Assembly: GCA_006384855.1 (NCBI GenBank)
Contig: VCJN01000548.1
Coordinates: forward strand, 86,435 to 150,434
Direction of reading: 5' to 3'
Length of the DNA: 64,000 nucleotides
Origin: Tetraselmis striata
Taxonomy: Eukaryota > Chlorophyta > Chlorodendrophyceae > Chlorodendrales > Chlorodendraceae
Of the stretch, positions 46,380 to 56,207 are shown one piece after another (the first letter of the stretch is position 1; the number at the start of each line of letters is the position of its first letter). The notes beneath the pieces are model-generated. The model was given only the letters and a program-made list of their open reading frames with translations. It was not told the DNA's origin and searched no databases. Both the position numbers and the translations under genes were made by a program.

Positions 46380-48416
46380 TCACGCGACGGCGGCGACCTG
46401 GAGCAGCGACGCCAGGAGGCACAGCGCAGAGGTGCGCACGTTGCTGGGCGGCGGCGCGCGTGCGCGCTGGCCCCGGCGCCCGCAGCGCAGCAGCAGCGAG
46501 CGCGCGACCAGCAGCACCGAGGCCTTGCTGAGCAGCCCCCAGAAGGCGCGGCGCACCGTGCGGCCCGGCGGGAACAGGCCGCGCCCGCCCTCCTCCTGCC
46601 CGGCCGCCACGCGGAACTGGTACTGCGGCGCCTGCGGGGACAGTCGCGGCGACATTGGGGCCGGTCAGGAACCACAGCCCTTCCCCGGCACGGCAGACCC
46701 TCATCAAAAATCCGGTCTCTGTGCGTCCTCAAATGTTTGTTGCGCTGCGCCAGGGTTTCATGACCCTAAAACCTAGGCCCTAAAACTTTAAAACTGGAAA
46801 CCCTAAATCGAGAGGAGTGGTGTGTGCACAACCCATGTCCCCGGGTGTGTACAACTATGGCCCAATCTATTGTGCATTGGGCAAACTTCTGGGGCTCAGG
46901 CTCCCATGGCCTCCATCCTGTCCTCCCGGGGGGTTGCCCCTGTCCCTTGGTTGGACAGACGAGATGGACTGCTGTGGATTCCCTTCCGAGCTCCTTTCGG
47001 TTCTCGCCAGTTCTCTTATGGGCTCCTCATCATTTGGTGGTGGTGGTGTGGTGTGTGTCAGAGAAGGGGAGGGGGGGGGGTGTCTATCCCTTGTGTACCG
47101 GATGACTGCAAGGTCGATGTGTCGCTTGAAGAAACATATAGACTATGGTCATCGTGTGTGCACCATTAATTGACCGAGTGTGCCGCTGAGGGGCAACCAC
47201 GGGGGTGAGGGCAGAAGGGGGGGGGGGGGGGGGGGTCTATCCCTTATGTACCGGATGACTGCAAGGTCGATGTGTCGCCTGAAGGAACATATAGACTATG
47301 GTCATCGTGTGTACACCATTAATAGCCCAAGTCAAACGTGTGCCGCTGAGGGGCAACCACGCGGTAAGGGCAAAAGGGGGGGGGGGGTCTATCCCTTATG
47401 TACCGGATGACTGCAAGGTTGATGTGTCGCCTGAAGGAACATATAGACTATGGACATCGTGTGTACACCATTAATTGACCGAGTGTGCCGCTGAGGGGCA
47501 ACCACGCGGTAAGGGCAAAAGGGGGGGGGGGGTCTATCCCTTATGTACCGGATGACTGCAAGGTTGATGTGTCGCCTGAAGGAACATATAGACTATGGAC
47601 ATCGTGTGTACACCATTAATTGACCGAGTGTGCCGCTGAGGGGCAACCACGCGGTAAGGGCAAAAGGGGGGGGGGGGGGGGGTCTATCCCTTGTGAACCG
47701 GATGACTGCAAGGTCGATGTGTCGCCTGAAGGAACATATAGACTATGGTCATCGTGTGTACACCATTAATTGACCGAGTGTGCCGCTGAGGGGCAACCAC
47801 GCGGTAAGGGCAAAAGGGGGGGGGGGTGTCTATCCCTTGTGAACCGGATGACTGCAAGGTCGATGTGTCGCCTGAAGGAACATATAGACTATGGTCATCG
47901 TGTGTACACCATTAATTGACCGAGTGTGCCGCTGAGGGGCAAACACGCGGTAAGGGCAAAAGGGGGGGGGGGGGGTTTATCCCTTGTGAACCGGATGACT
48001 GCAAGGTCGATGTGTCGCCTGAAGGAACATATAGACTATGGTCATCGTGTGTACACCATTAATTGACGAAGTGTGCCGCTGAGGGGCAACCATGGGGGTG
48101 AGGGCAGAAGGGGGGGGGGGGTGTGTGTGCAGGGGTGCCGCACCTGCAGACTGCGGGTTGCCCGCTTGGCGTCGCGCTGCCCCCAGTGCTTGACCAGGCT
48201 GTTGATGGCGCTGGCGCCGCAGCCGGGCCCCAGCAGCTCCTCGCCCAGCTCGCCGCCCGCGCCGGCCAGCCCCTCCCAAAAGCCGGCGTCCAGCTCGCCC
48301 CACACGCGCTGCCGCGCCAGGCCCGCCACCGCCGTGTCCACCACGCTCACGCGCACCGGCCCCGGCAGCGCCGCAAACCAGCCCGCGCCCGCCAGGCCCG
48401 CCACCAGGTCGCGCGC
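46380..48416 (-). CDS. Unrecognised minus-strand gene, two supported exons
   Basis: Exons 48416-48144 (91 residues) and 46631-46380 (83 residues plus stop) are each phase 0 with good acceptors (CACGCAG, CCCGCAG) and a GTGCGG donor. Together they give one open frame of strongly biased GC-rich codon use like the neighbours. Exon 1 is helical (VRVSVVDTAVAGLARQRVWG, then GASAINSLVKHWGQRDAK). The last exon has AFWGLLSKASVLLVARSLLL, which may be a membrane segment or amphipathic helix. I recognise no family. Upstream exons must exist, since the first begins at a splice acceptor; the ankyrin-like exons at 49249-49867 are candidates. The intron of 1.5 kb is mostly a tandem repeat. A GTCGCC near the end may be a donor, so the stop at 46380 is provisional. 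Confidence 0.5.
47070..48121 (-). repeat. Tandem repeat with a period of about 148 bp, each unit carrying a homopolymer tract
   Basis: Seven units and a partial eighth, anchored by TCTATCCC-like starts at about 47083, 47236, 47388, 47533, 47683, 47829 and 47976. Each unit has a G run of 9-25, then a conserved block (GGATGACTGCAAGGT, GAACATATAGACTATGG, GTGTACACCATTAAT), ending in GTGTGCCGCTGAGGGGCAA. The inner units are nearly identical; the G-run length varies most. The array lies wholly in the intron of the minus-strand gene, so the tract is poly-C on the transcribed sense. Confidence 0.92.
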
Positions 48417-48570
48417 CTGCGTGCCATGGCCCCGTCAGAGCTCGCTCCCCCGGCGGACAAGCAAACACCAAGTACTTCCAGGTGATCCGGAGGTTGTAGG
48501 ACCCCAATATGGCAGGCTGTGTGGGTTAGGGTATTGGCCAAAGCCCTAAGACCCCCCACCCCCCCAACAC

Positions 48571-48608
48571 ACACACACACACACACAAGTACACACACAC
48601 ACACACAG
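48571..48608. repeat. CA microsatellite
   Basis: Interrupted CA array of about 38 bases, directly upstream (on the minus strand) of the exon at 48416. Confidence 0.9.
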
Positions 48609-49248
48609 CACCACTGGCGTCGTGTCGAGCGAACCATCTCTTCCCTCGAGTAGTGCACTGCACTTTTCAACAGGTGCATTGCTGCGGGGGACACGGAGCA
48701 ACTTGCAGTGCGTACGGCATCGAAAACAGTCCGCCGGAAAACTCCCGCGACACACAGTGCGCATTACACTGCGTGTTAAATGCCCTCTGCAACTGCAACG
48801 GATTTACATCAAGCGGATACTGAAGAGAGGAAGCACGGGGCTGCTCTGCCGCGGGCATGTAGCGACAAGGGAGCGCAAAAAGTGGCGAAGTCGGGAGTGA
48901 TGATGCAGAATAGGAATCAGTGGATGTCCTCGGTGCATGCAACTGATACCCCTTGGATAGGGTGGGCGGGTGGGTGTGTGTGTGGAAAGTGGGCGCAAAC
49001 CTCTGTGCGGAAGTCCTCCGGGAAGTGGCTGTGCACAGAGCGGTTCCACTCAAGTGGGACGCCCCTGTGTGGACGAAGGCGAAGGAGGAAGAAGGGGATG
49101 GGGGGGGGGGGGATCAGCGTCTGCCCACCTCTCCCCCGCCCCCTGTATCCCACTTTCAGAGCAGGTCATGACAGGGCCTGTCTCCCTCAAAGCAACACCA
49201 ATATACATATAGTATATGGAAACAACAAGATATTGACAAGTATCAAAG

Positions 49249-49867
49249 CTAGGAGGCGAGGGGTGGGGGGTGGGGAGGGGCGCGCCTCTCGATGTGTTCC
49301 AGCACCTGCGCCGTCTTAGCATGGCCCGCCATGAGCGCCGCCTCCGAGGGCGCCAGCGTGAGGCCCTTGCGCCACACGGTGTCGCCGCCCACGCCGCCCG
49401 CAGAGAAGGTGGCGACCGTCATGTCCCGAGCGAGCGGGATTGAACGCGCGTACAGCAGCGCCGCCAGCTCAGGTCGCCCGGCCACGGCGCAGTAGTGGTA
49501 CGGCTGGTCCCGCAGCGACAGCGGCGCCAGCAGCTCCGGGTGGAAGCACATCCTGCAATAAAAGGCAAAAAGCTCATGACATTTGTACAGTCATGCGGAA
49601 TGTCCTTGAGCTGCATTGCTGAGCAGTCTGTGGACTGGCGGTCAGAGCGGGGTGTGCGATATTTGGCAGCAGTCATGCTGCTACTTGTCCAGCGTCGCCT
49701 AGCACATGGAGGGGTGTTGCGAGGCGGGGGAGGCGGAGGGAGTGGCTGCTCAGCCCGTCTCCGCACCTGACTCCCGCCTCGCCGTGTGTCTGCTGCCTCT
49801 TGAAAAGGTCCTGAAAGGAAAGCCGCCGGAACTCAGCTCCACAAATGCGCACAGGCATACCCCGCAT
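49249..49867 (-). CDS. Unrecognised protein with ankyrin-like repeats, partial model
   Basis: An exon at 49867-49767 (or its 3' part from the acceptor near 49821) carries CGAEFRRLSFQDLFKRQQ and ends in an AG|GTGCGG donor. It joins in phase to 49552-49249, which begins MCFHPELLAPLSLRDQPYHY. The second exon has ankyrin-like helices (YHYCAVAGRPELAALLYARS, then SEAALMAGHAKTAQVLEHIE). It can end at a stop at 49249 or splice at 49303 (GCGCAG|GTGCTG) into the exon at 48416; both fit in phase. An open frame with a start at 50100 (MSAASLEPGGVLEADVPSRL) may be the true first exon, but its donor phase is not resolved. The ankyrin call is from pattern only. Confidence 0.4.
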
Positions 49868-51046
49868 ACCGGCTCCCCGGTAGAAATGGGGTGGAAAACG
49901 TGGGTGGGAGAGGCGGGGGGGCGCGGACCAGCAGAGTCTCGGTGTGGACGGGCAGCCGAGGCATCGCGACCCTGTCGGCTTTCCTGTCGGCAAAGAACGG
50001 ACAGCTCCCGCCTTTCTCCCCTGAATCACCCTGCGAGACAAAGCCGGCTGGGCACGTCAGCCTCCAGCACGCCACCCGGCTCCAAGCTCGCCGCAGACAT
50101 GTAGGGGGCCGGGGGCGCGGCGCTGGGGATCACAAGGCCGCTAGTCACAGGTTTCATCAGCTTTTTATGGGGGTTTGAGGGGCGAAATAAGGGGGCGGGG
50201 TGGCTTGAAATAAGGCGACGACGCGGGCGGAGCTGTTCGGGCAGCGGGGGAAGGGGGGGGGGGGGCGCCGCACACACCGGACCTGTGCTGCAGCTCACGG
50301 ATACTGGCACCGCTTAGAAGGCGCCTTGCAGTGGTCGTCGCTGGGGGAATTAGCGCGGCAATGACAGCCGTCAAGCCGTAGCGCAGAAACCAGGTGCGGG
50401 TGAACGATAAATCGCAAAATATTGCGAAGTAGTATGAAGTCTGAGACGCAGTACTGATAGTTGGCCCGCGCGGATGCGTTTCCGCGGACGGAAGCAGCAG
50501 CGACGGCGCTCACCGGCAGAGCACGAAGGTAGGGCGGCCCCTTACCTAAGCAGCGTTGGTCAAAGCAGAATGCAGTCGAAAGGTCACCCGTGGGTGGCTG
50601 CGTCGCGCTACCGTTGGCTTCGCGGCAAATGTTTAAGCTTGGGTGGGTGGCGGAGCCGTTCAGCCGCTTCTGCCAACCCGCTGACGACAGCGCACACAGC
50701 ACACGCGGCCTCGTCAGCACCAGCAGCAAGCGAACAAAGGGGAAAAAAACTGGTGAGCAAGAACAAAAGTGCCCTGATGAAAACGTAATAACTATCCATT
50801 CAGGTGCCGGTACCAGGGTACTGGTACGGGTACATTTTGATGACACATTACGTACGGAATGTTGTACGAATAATAATGTACGAATATACGTATGCAATGT
50901 ACCGGTACGGGCAAGGAAAGTCCCTACCTGATGTAGACGTGGTTCGTCGCTGTCCTCTGGCGCTGCTCATCGGCGGATGAGGAATTGAAGTACGAGAACA
51001 GGTACCTGGGGCGGTGCCTGCTACCGGTACCCTGTACCGGGTACAG
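49868..51046. other. Interval without a firm gene, rich in GTACC/GGTAC motifs at its right end
   Basis: Contains the possible first exon noted near 50100 and a poly-G tract near 50257. From about 50800 the sequence shows dense palindromic GGTACC/GTACCGGTAC motifs and repeats of TACGTACGAAT type. These continue up to the left arm of the large inverted repeat. Confidence 0.5.
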
Positions 51047-51415
51047 GTGTGAATTACAAAAAGGGCAGTTCCCCAGATTTAGAAAATCAACACAGCAAGC
51101 CGCCTAAAAGCGGCCCGCATCCCGCATAAGGCGGGATGGATGAGTGATGCGCACGCGGTTCAGAGTCCGGGCCACGCGAGCACGTGTGTGTGTGGGTGAT
51201 CCTCGGACGTGCTGTGCAGCTTCAGCAACGGGATGGGAGACGAATCTGCGCCGTCTGATGAGGCAGCGAGCACGCTCTCGAGCGGCCACCAAGCTCAGGA
51301 CCCCGAGGAAATCTCTTGCGAGCAAGGCCTCCTGGTGAGCCCGGGTGATGCACCGAGTGCCCCGCGATGAGAGGGCACCCCGGTCCGCAGCCAAGCATGC
51401 GATACCACGCACTGT
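51047..51415 (-). mobile_element. Retrotransposon 3'-end fragment, left arm of a 369-bp inverted repeat
   Basis: The minus strand encodes the last approximately 100 residues of the same protein as the plus-strand copy ending at 52644 (CITRAHQEALLARDFLGVLS, LVAARERARCLIRRRRFVSH), followed by the same 3' untranslated sequence to GTAATTCACAC. Length equals that of the right arm (369). I count about eight base differences and no indels. It begins abruptly at 51415, consistent with 5' truncation. Confidence 0.7.
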
Positions 51416-51530
51416 ATCCTCACCTACAGGTACAGTGCGGTACATCCTTACCTGTACATGTCCGGGTGCGGTACCACGTAGCCTCATAGTCGCTACATAG
51501 TCACCACGGGTACCAGTACTGGTTTGAATT

Positions 51531-51662
51531 ACAAGAAGGGCTGTAACAAATCCAGTGCGAAAAGTATTATTAAAAAATCAATACAGGAAGCCGCCCAAAA
51601 GCGGCCCGCATCCCAGTACAGTACTGGTGTGAATTACAAAAAGGGCAGTTCCCCATAATTAG
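51531..51662 (-). repeat. Two further short 3'-end fragments of the same retroelement
   Basis: 51531-51615 is a diverged copy of the 3' end (GAATTACAAGAAGGGC, then AAAGCGGCCCGCATCCC). 51630-51662 repeats only the last 30 or so bases (GTGAATTACAAAAAGGGCAG). Both are in minus orientation and each is flanked by CAGTACTGGTAC-like sequence. Confidence 0.65.
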
Positions 51663-51684
51663 AAACAGGTACAGTACTGGTACC

Positions 51685-52644
51685 ATGACTCCGCATGAGC
51701 TGCGAGAGGTCGCTGCCGGGTACTTCTTTCTGCCTAGCCCGTGCTTGGCCCCGGTGGTTGGGTGCCAGATTATTCTGCCCTCGACGGAGCACAACCCCGT
51801 CATTGTTGATCTATACGGCGACGCGCTCATGAACCTCCCGGCGCCCGGAGACGCTCACTGGCGTGTACAGCACGACGCTATCGCAGATGCCTTCCGCGAT
51901 CACTGTGTTCACGACCTAGGTATCGCGGTACGGCGGGAGGTGGATGACTTGTTCCAGCAGGCAGTGCCTCTCGGCAACACCGTACCCCGGGATGAACTCA
52001 AGGACCTAGTGCCGGACGCATAGCTCTCCCTTCCGGCGTTCAACGTCGTGACCGGGAGCTATGATCCCCGCCGGAGCTTGAAGTCCACGCTGCTAGAGTT
52101 CAAGACTATGCGGTACGGGGTCAAGTACACTTCAGTGCCCCGGGCCACAGCTGTGGATCGGTTTGAGCGCTCCCTGTTGGGCGACATACAACGGGGGTTG
52201 GCTGCGCGGGACGCGGCGTGGCACAACACAGAGCCCGGACAGAAGGGTCCTCTTCGAGACATCCTGGATATGTCGGAGTACACGGGCATGGTCTTCGGCA
52301 CAGTGGGTGAGGTGAGCAAGGGGGTGCACCGCACAGTGCGTGGTATCGCATGCTTGGCTGCGGACCAGGGTGCCCTCTCATCGCGGGGCACTCGGTGCAT
52401 CACCCGGGCTCACCAGGAGGCCTTGCTCGCAAGAGATTTCCTCGGGGTCCTGAGCTTGGTGGCCGCTCGAGAGCGCGCTCGCTGCCTCATCAGACGGCGC
52501 AGATTCGTCTCCCATCCCGTTGCTGAAGCTGCACCGCACGTCCGAGGATCACCTACACACACACGTGCTCGCGTGGCCCGGACTCTGAACCGTGTGCGCA
52601 TCACTCATCCATCCCGCCTTATGCGGGATGCGGGCCGCTTTTAG
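51685..52644 (+). pseudogene. C-terminal part of a probable non-LTR retrotransposon ORF, one in-frame stop
   Basis: A single plus-strand frame runs from 51685 to a stop at 52644, interrupted only by a TAG at 52021; the frame and composition continue unchanged across it. N-terminal part: MTPHELREVAAGYFFLP and PVIVDLYGDALMNLPAPGD. Middle: GSYDPRRSLKSTLLEFKTMR and RATAVDRFERSLLGDIQRGL. C-terminal part: GMVFGTVGEVSKGVHRTVRG and a basic tail with ARCLIRRRRF. The pattern resembles the region behind the reverse transcriptase in algal non-LTR elements and is analogous to copies A and B. An unrecognised algal multigene family is the alternative. The 3' end to 52701 is shared with 51047-51415 in reverse. 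Confidence 0.45.
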
Positions 52645-52701
52645 GTGGCTTGCTGTGTTGATTTTCTAATTGTGGGGAACTGCCCTTTTTGTAATTCACA
52701 C
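52333..52701 (+). repeat. Right arm of the 369-bp inverted repeat
   Basis: Reverse complement of 51047-51415 with about 98% identity by eye. The spacer between the arms (51416-52332) is about 917 bases, so a transcript through the locus could fold into a long hairpin. Confidence 0.9.
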
Positions 52702-53458
52702 TGGTACCAGCCCAGGTAACAGGTGGCGGTATTCCATTGTTTATATTCATATTTCGTTGACACTACAGGGACATGTCCAAACTCCAAAACAAGGATGGCG
52801 ATATAATTCTTTCTCCTTCTACTTTGTGGTTCTCCGATGGTCGGCGGGACGAAACATATCCGCGGAATGCATGAATAAATGGAATAAACGACCCATTTAC
52901 ACCGACGAATATAAACGAATAGCGACTACATCGTAGTCATCAGTATCATAATCACATCCAGCATGCCGGCTGACGCCTGACGATGCTTTCGTCTTGGAAG
53001 GGGACGAATGGCATCTGACGGCCATGGAAGACAGCCCATGGAACGGACTTTGTTTTTAGGAAAGATCGGCGGCGTGTGATGCTCCATGTCGTGGCCTTGT
53101 CGCGTGCCGCCGCCAATAATGGACGGTGCGTAAATGGTCGTGGCAGTAGTTAGCGTCCGAGCTGTAGCTGAACGAGAACGGGAACCAGCGCAACAAGGAA
53201 CGGCGGACGGGCGCCAGCGCATCGGTAGTCGCTAGTACTTGCAGTCCCTACCCACAGCTACCAGTAGTAGCGCGCTTGTTTTACTCGTAGCGACTTGCAG
53301 CGCGGCGCGCGGGGGCGGCGGCCGAGGTCGATGAGGCGCCGAGCGGCGCCACGACAATACGCCCCGCCGAGCGCCGTTGAGGAGCACTTCGCTTCGTCTT
53401 CCCCCCTCTCCCCCCAGTTACACGCTTAACCCCTGTTGACACCCATCTACCAGCCAGC
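52702..53458. promoter_or_regulatory. Intergenic region and PDX1 promoter/5' UTR
   Basis: No gene seen. The right part is GC-rich and pyrimidine-rich just before the PDX1 start, consistent with a 5' UTR. No clear TATA box is visible. The promoter role is inferred from position. Confidence 0.4.
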
Positions 53459-54802
53459 ATGGCCGACGCACAGAAGGGAACCCAGGCCGTCAAGGTATGC
53501 CTCCGGCTGAGCGCGTCGCCTTCGGCGGCGCGTCCTGCCGGTGCCGGTGCCGCCGAATCACTGCCTTTGCCCGTTCGCGTACAACTGCCGGCGTTTTTGG
53601 TATTTTAGTGTGCGATTTATTTACTTTCACCCGGCGGCTGGACGCTGAGCCACGTCATGTCCCCCGCCGTGGCACCGCCTCCCCGCTGCTCGCCCTCCTC
53701 TCGACGGCCGCACACAGGTCGGCCTGGCACAAATGCTCAAGGGCGGTGTCATCATGGACGTGACCAACGTGGAGGAGGCGCGTATCGCGGAGGAGGCTGG
53801 CGCGGTGGCGGTGATGGCTCTGGAGCGGGTGCCGGCCGACATCCGCCGCGACGGCGGCGTCGCGCGCATGAGCGACCCCGGCATGGTGACTGCCATCAAG
53901 AACGCGGTCACCATCCCCGTGATGGCCAAGGCGCGCATCGGGCACTACGTGGAGGCGCAGATCCTGGAGGCCGTGGACATCGACTACATCGACGAGAGCG
54001 AGGTGCTGACGCCCGCGGACGAGGTGCACCACATCAACAAGCACAACTTCAAGGTGCCGTTCGTCTGCGGCTGCCGCGACCTGGGCGAGGCCCTGCGCCG
54101 CATCGCCGAGGGCTGCGCCATGATCCGCACCAAGGTATGCCCTCCCGCGCCTCGACCTCGGGTGAGAAAACTCCGAACGTCAACGTAACAGCAAGCACAA
54201 GAAATAATGCTATACAACAAAGGATAGACAGAACCGTACACTGCCTAGGGGTTGCAGTGCTCCGTGCAGCAACCAGTGCTGCCCACCACTTACTTCTCCC
54301 CTCCCTTTAATTAACTCGAGATGCTGCGTTTTCTGAGCCCTGCTGTGCTTTGCTGCCTGGCTGGCAGGGTGAGGCCGGCACTGGCAACGTTGTAGAGGCG
54401 GTGCGCCATTGCCGCGCGGTGATGGGCGCCATCCGCGCCCTGCAGACCATGGACGAGGATGAGGTGTACGTGTACGCCAAGGAGATCCGCGCGCCTGTGG
54501 AGCTGGTGCGGCAGACCCGCACGCTGGGCCGCCTGCCGGTGGTCAACTTTGCCGCCGGTGGCGTCGCCACCCCTGCAGACGCTGCGCTGATGATGCAGAT
54601 GGGCATGGACGGCGTCTTTGTCGGCTCCGGCATCTTCAAGAGCGGCGACCCCGCCTCGCGCGCTCGCGCCATCGTGCAGGCCGTCACCCACTACAACGAC
54701 CCCAAGATCCTGGCCAAGGTGTCCTCCAACTTGGGCGAGCCCATGGTGGGCATCGACTGCAAGGAGCAGAACTTCCACAGCTATGCCGCGCGCTCCGAGT
54801 AA
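53459..54802 (+). CDS. PDX1: Pyridoxal 5'-phosphate synthase subunit PDX1 (SNZ/PdxS)
   Basis: Three exons (53459-53494, 53718-54134, 54368-54802) join in phase to 295 residues, full length for PDX1. It condenses ribose 5-phosphate, glyceraldehyde 3-phosphate and ammonia from PDX2 to pyridoxal 5'-phosphate, as a dodecamer in the cytosol. All signatures are present: GGVIMDV (Asp26), [21 protein letters not shown] with the Schiff-base Lys83 (Lys81 in Bacillus PdxS), [44 protein letters not shown] with Lys151 (Bacillus Lys149), and [19 protein letters not shown]. The second catalytic lysine is the last codon of exon 2. Exon 1 encodes only twelve residues, [12 protein letters not shown]; no targeting peptide is seen. 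A TGTAA polyadenylation signal lies about 47 bases after the stop. Confidence 0.98.
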
Positions 54803-56207
54803 ATAGCGGCCGGCGCTGTCCACACCGCCCAACACCCGCCAACCCGCATGTAAATCCACTCCTGCGCCGTCGCCAGTTGAGGCATGCTACTAGAGATTGT
54901 AAGGCAGTTTATCAGAGCCCCTACCAACCCTGCTCAGACGCAAGGAAGAGCAGATGAGCATGCCGGCTACCTGCATGTCGTTCTTTCCCCTGATCACATA
55001 GCACCATCACCCCATCACATATCCTCCCCCCCCTCCCCCCCCCCCCCCCCCCAGTGCAAGGAGTGCAGACCTGCAGTATCATGATGACACATATAGGAGT
55101 AGAACAACAGATCTGCATGAATGTTCAAACTCGGTGCTGCAAAGCATTTTACTTTTGGCTGAACGAAATTATATGGCACAGTGTGCACACAGTGATTGCT
55201 TCCTTTCGCGGCAAATCATGCTGTGCTACGTGCTGCAACCGGTGTCCCTGATGTGAGCTGCCTTAGGTGGGTGAACAAGCAGCCCCCCCCCCCCCCCCCC
55301 CCCTGCATGTTCAGGCTGGCACTCTCAGCCCTGTGCTGGATGACGCTACACTGGGGCCGTGCTCTCCTCCAGCTGCGCCTCTTGGTCGGCCATCCCTGGG
55401 TGGTGTGCGGCCGCACACAGAATCACCGCCCCCTCTGGAAGCTTCCCTATCATGGCTGCGCGTTGCGCTTGGTTCTGTCCCCCGCAGGCTGGCCGGGAGA
55501 CGAACATGAGTACCCTGGCATGGTTCTGCTGCTCTCATGCCGTGCGGCGTCCCCTGTGAGGATGGGAGCGGGGGGGGGGGGGGGGGGGCTCGACATGTCT
55601 CATCAGAACCGGTTAGTTGAATGCTTCTGCCTCATGTGCCAGGATGCATGCCATGGCAGCGCGGCCCTCCGGGTCACTTCGCGCGCACCGCCAGCCGTCC
55701 AACTCATCATTACAGAGTCGCAGCTGCCATGAGTATGTCTTGCAGTGACCGCGCGGCCCGCCACAGGCTACATACGGCAGTGCTTGCCATGGCCGCCTCG
55801 CTTCTCAGCGGCGACCATCTCCCCCAAGGATGCCAGATGGAGCTGAGAACATCTGGCTATTCGATGGCTAAAGCACTGGGGAGGGATCCCTACTATCGCA
55901 CGCGGCTCCAACTATCATGGCTGTGTTTGCCTTGGTTAATTCGCTCTAATCTGACGGCGGTCAGCTGGAGAGTTCTGCACTGTTTCAGCAAACTTGGACT
56001 GAGTGGGTCATTACCCACCCCTCTCATTTATCTGTTAGTCAACCTACGATCTTCTGTTACTATCCATGATATTTCTATTCTATTAGCCGTAATAAGAACG
56101 CTCCTGGGACCAGCCTTCCTATCAGGGGCTCGCAGAAACAGTTGCAGCGCTGCAGAGCTCTAGCGCATCCTTCAAGAGGATCTTCTGCTCGCAGGGACAG
56201 GCCCGCG
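54803..56207. other. Convergent intergenic region between PDX1 and the armadillo gene
   Basis: Holds the 3' ends of both genes. Homopolymer tracts: C at about 55036-55053, C at about 55285-55302, G at about 55569-55588. An open frame at 55621-56163 (about 180 residues) has no recognisable motif and no splice context. Confidence 0.5.
54849..54853 (+). terminator. TGTAA polyadenylation signal of PDX1
   Basis: TGTAA 47 bases past the stop codon, the usual motif in green-algal genes. Confidence 0.6.

Noticed and set aside
47070-48121. CRISPR-like array
   Set aside because: The units are contiguous repeats of about 148 bp with no unique spacers, in a eukaryotic intron.
51047-52701. Twin-priming explanation for the inverted retroelement copies
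   Set aside because: Twin priming inverts one part of an element without duplicating it; here the same 3' end is present in both arms.
55621-56163. 180-codon plus-strand open frame between PDX1 and the armadillo gene
   Set aside because: No recognisable motif, codon use unlike neighbouring genes, no splice context; treated as chance.
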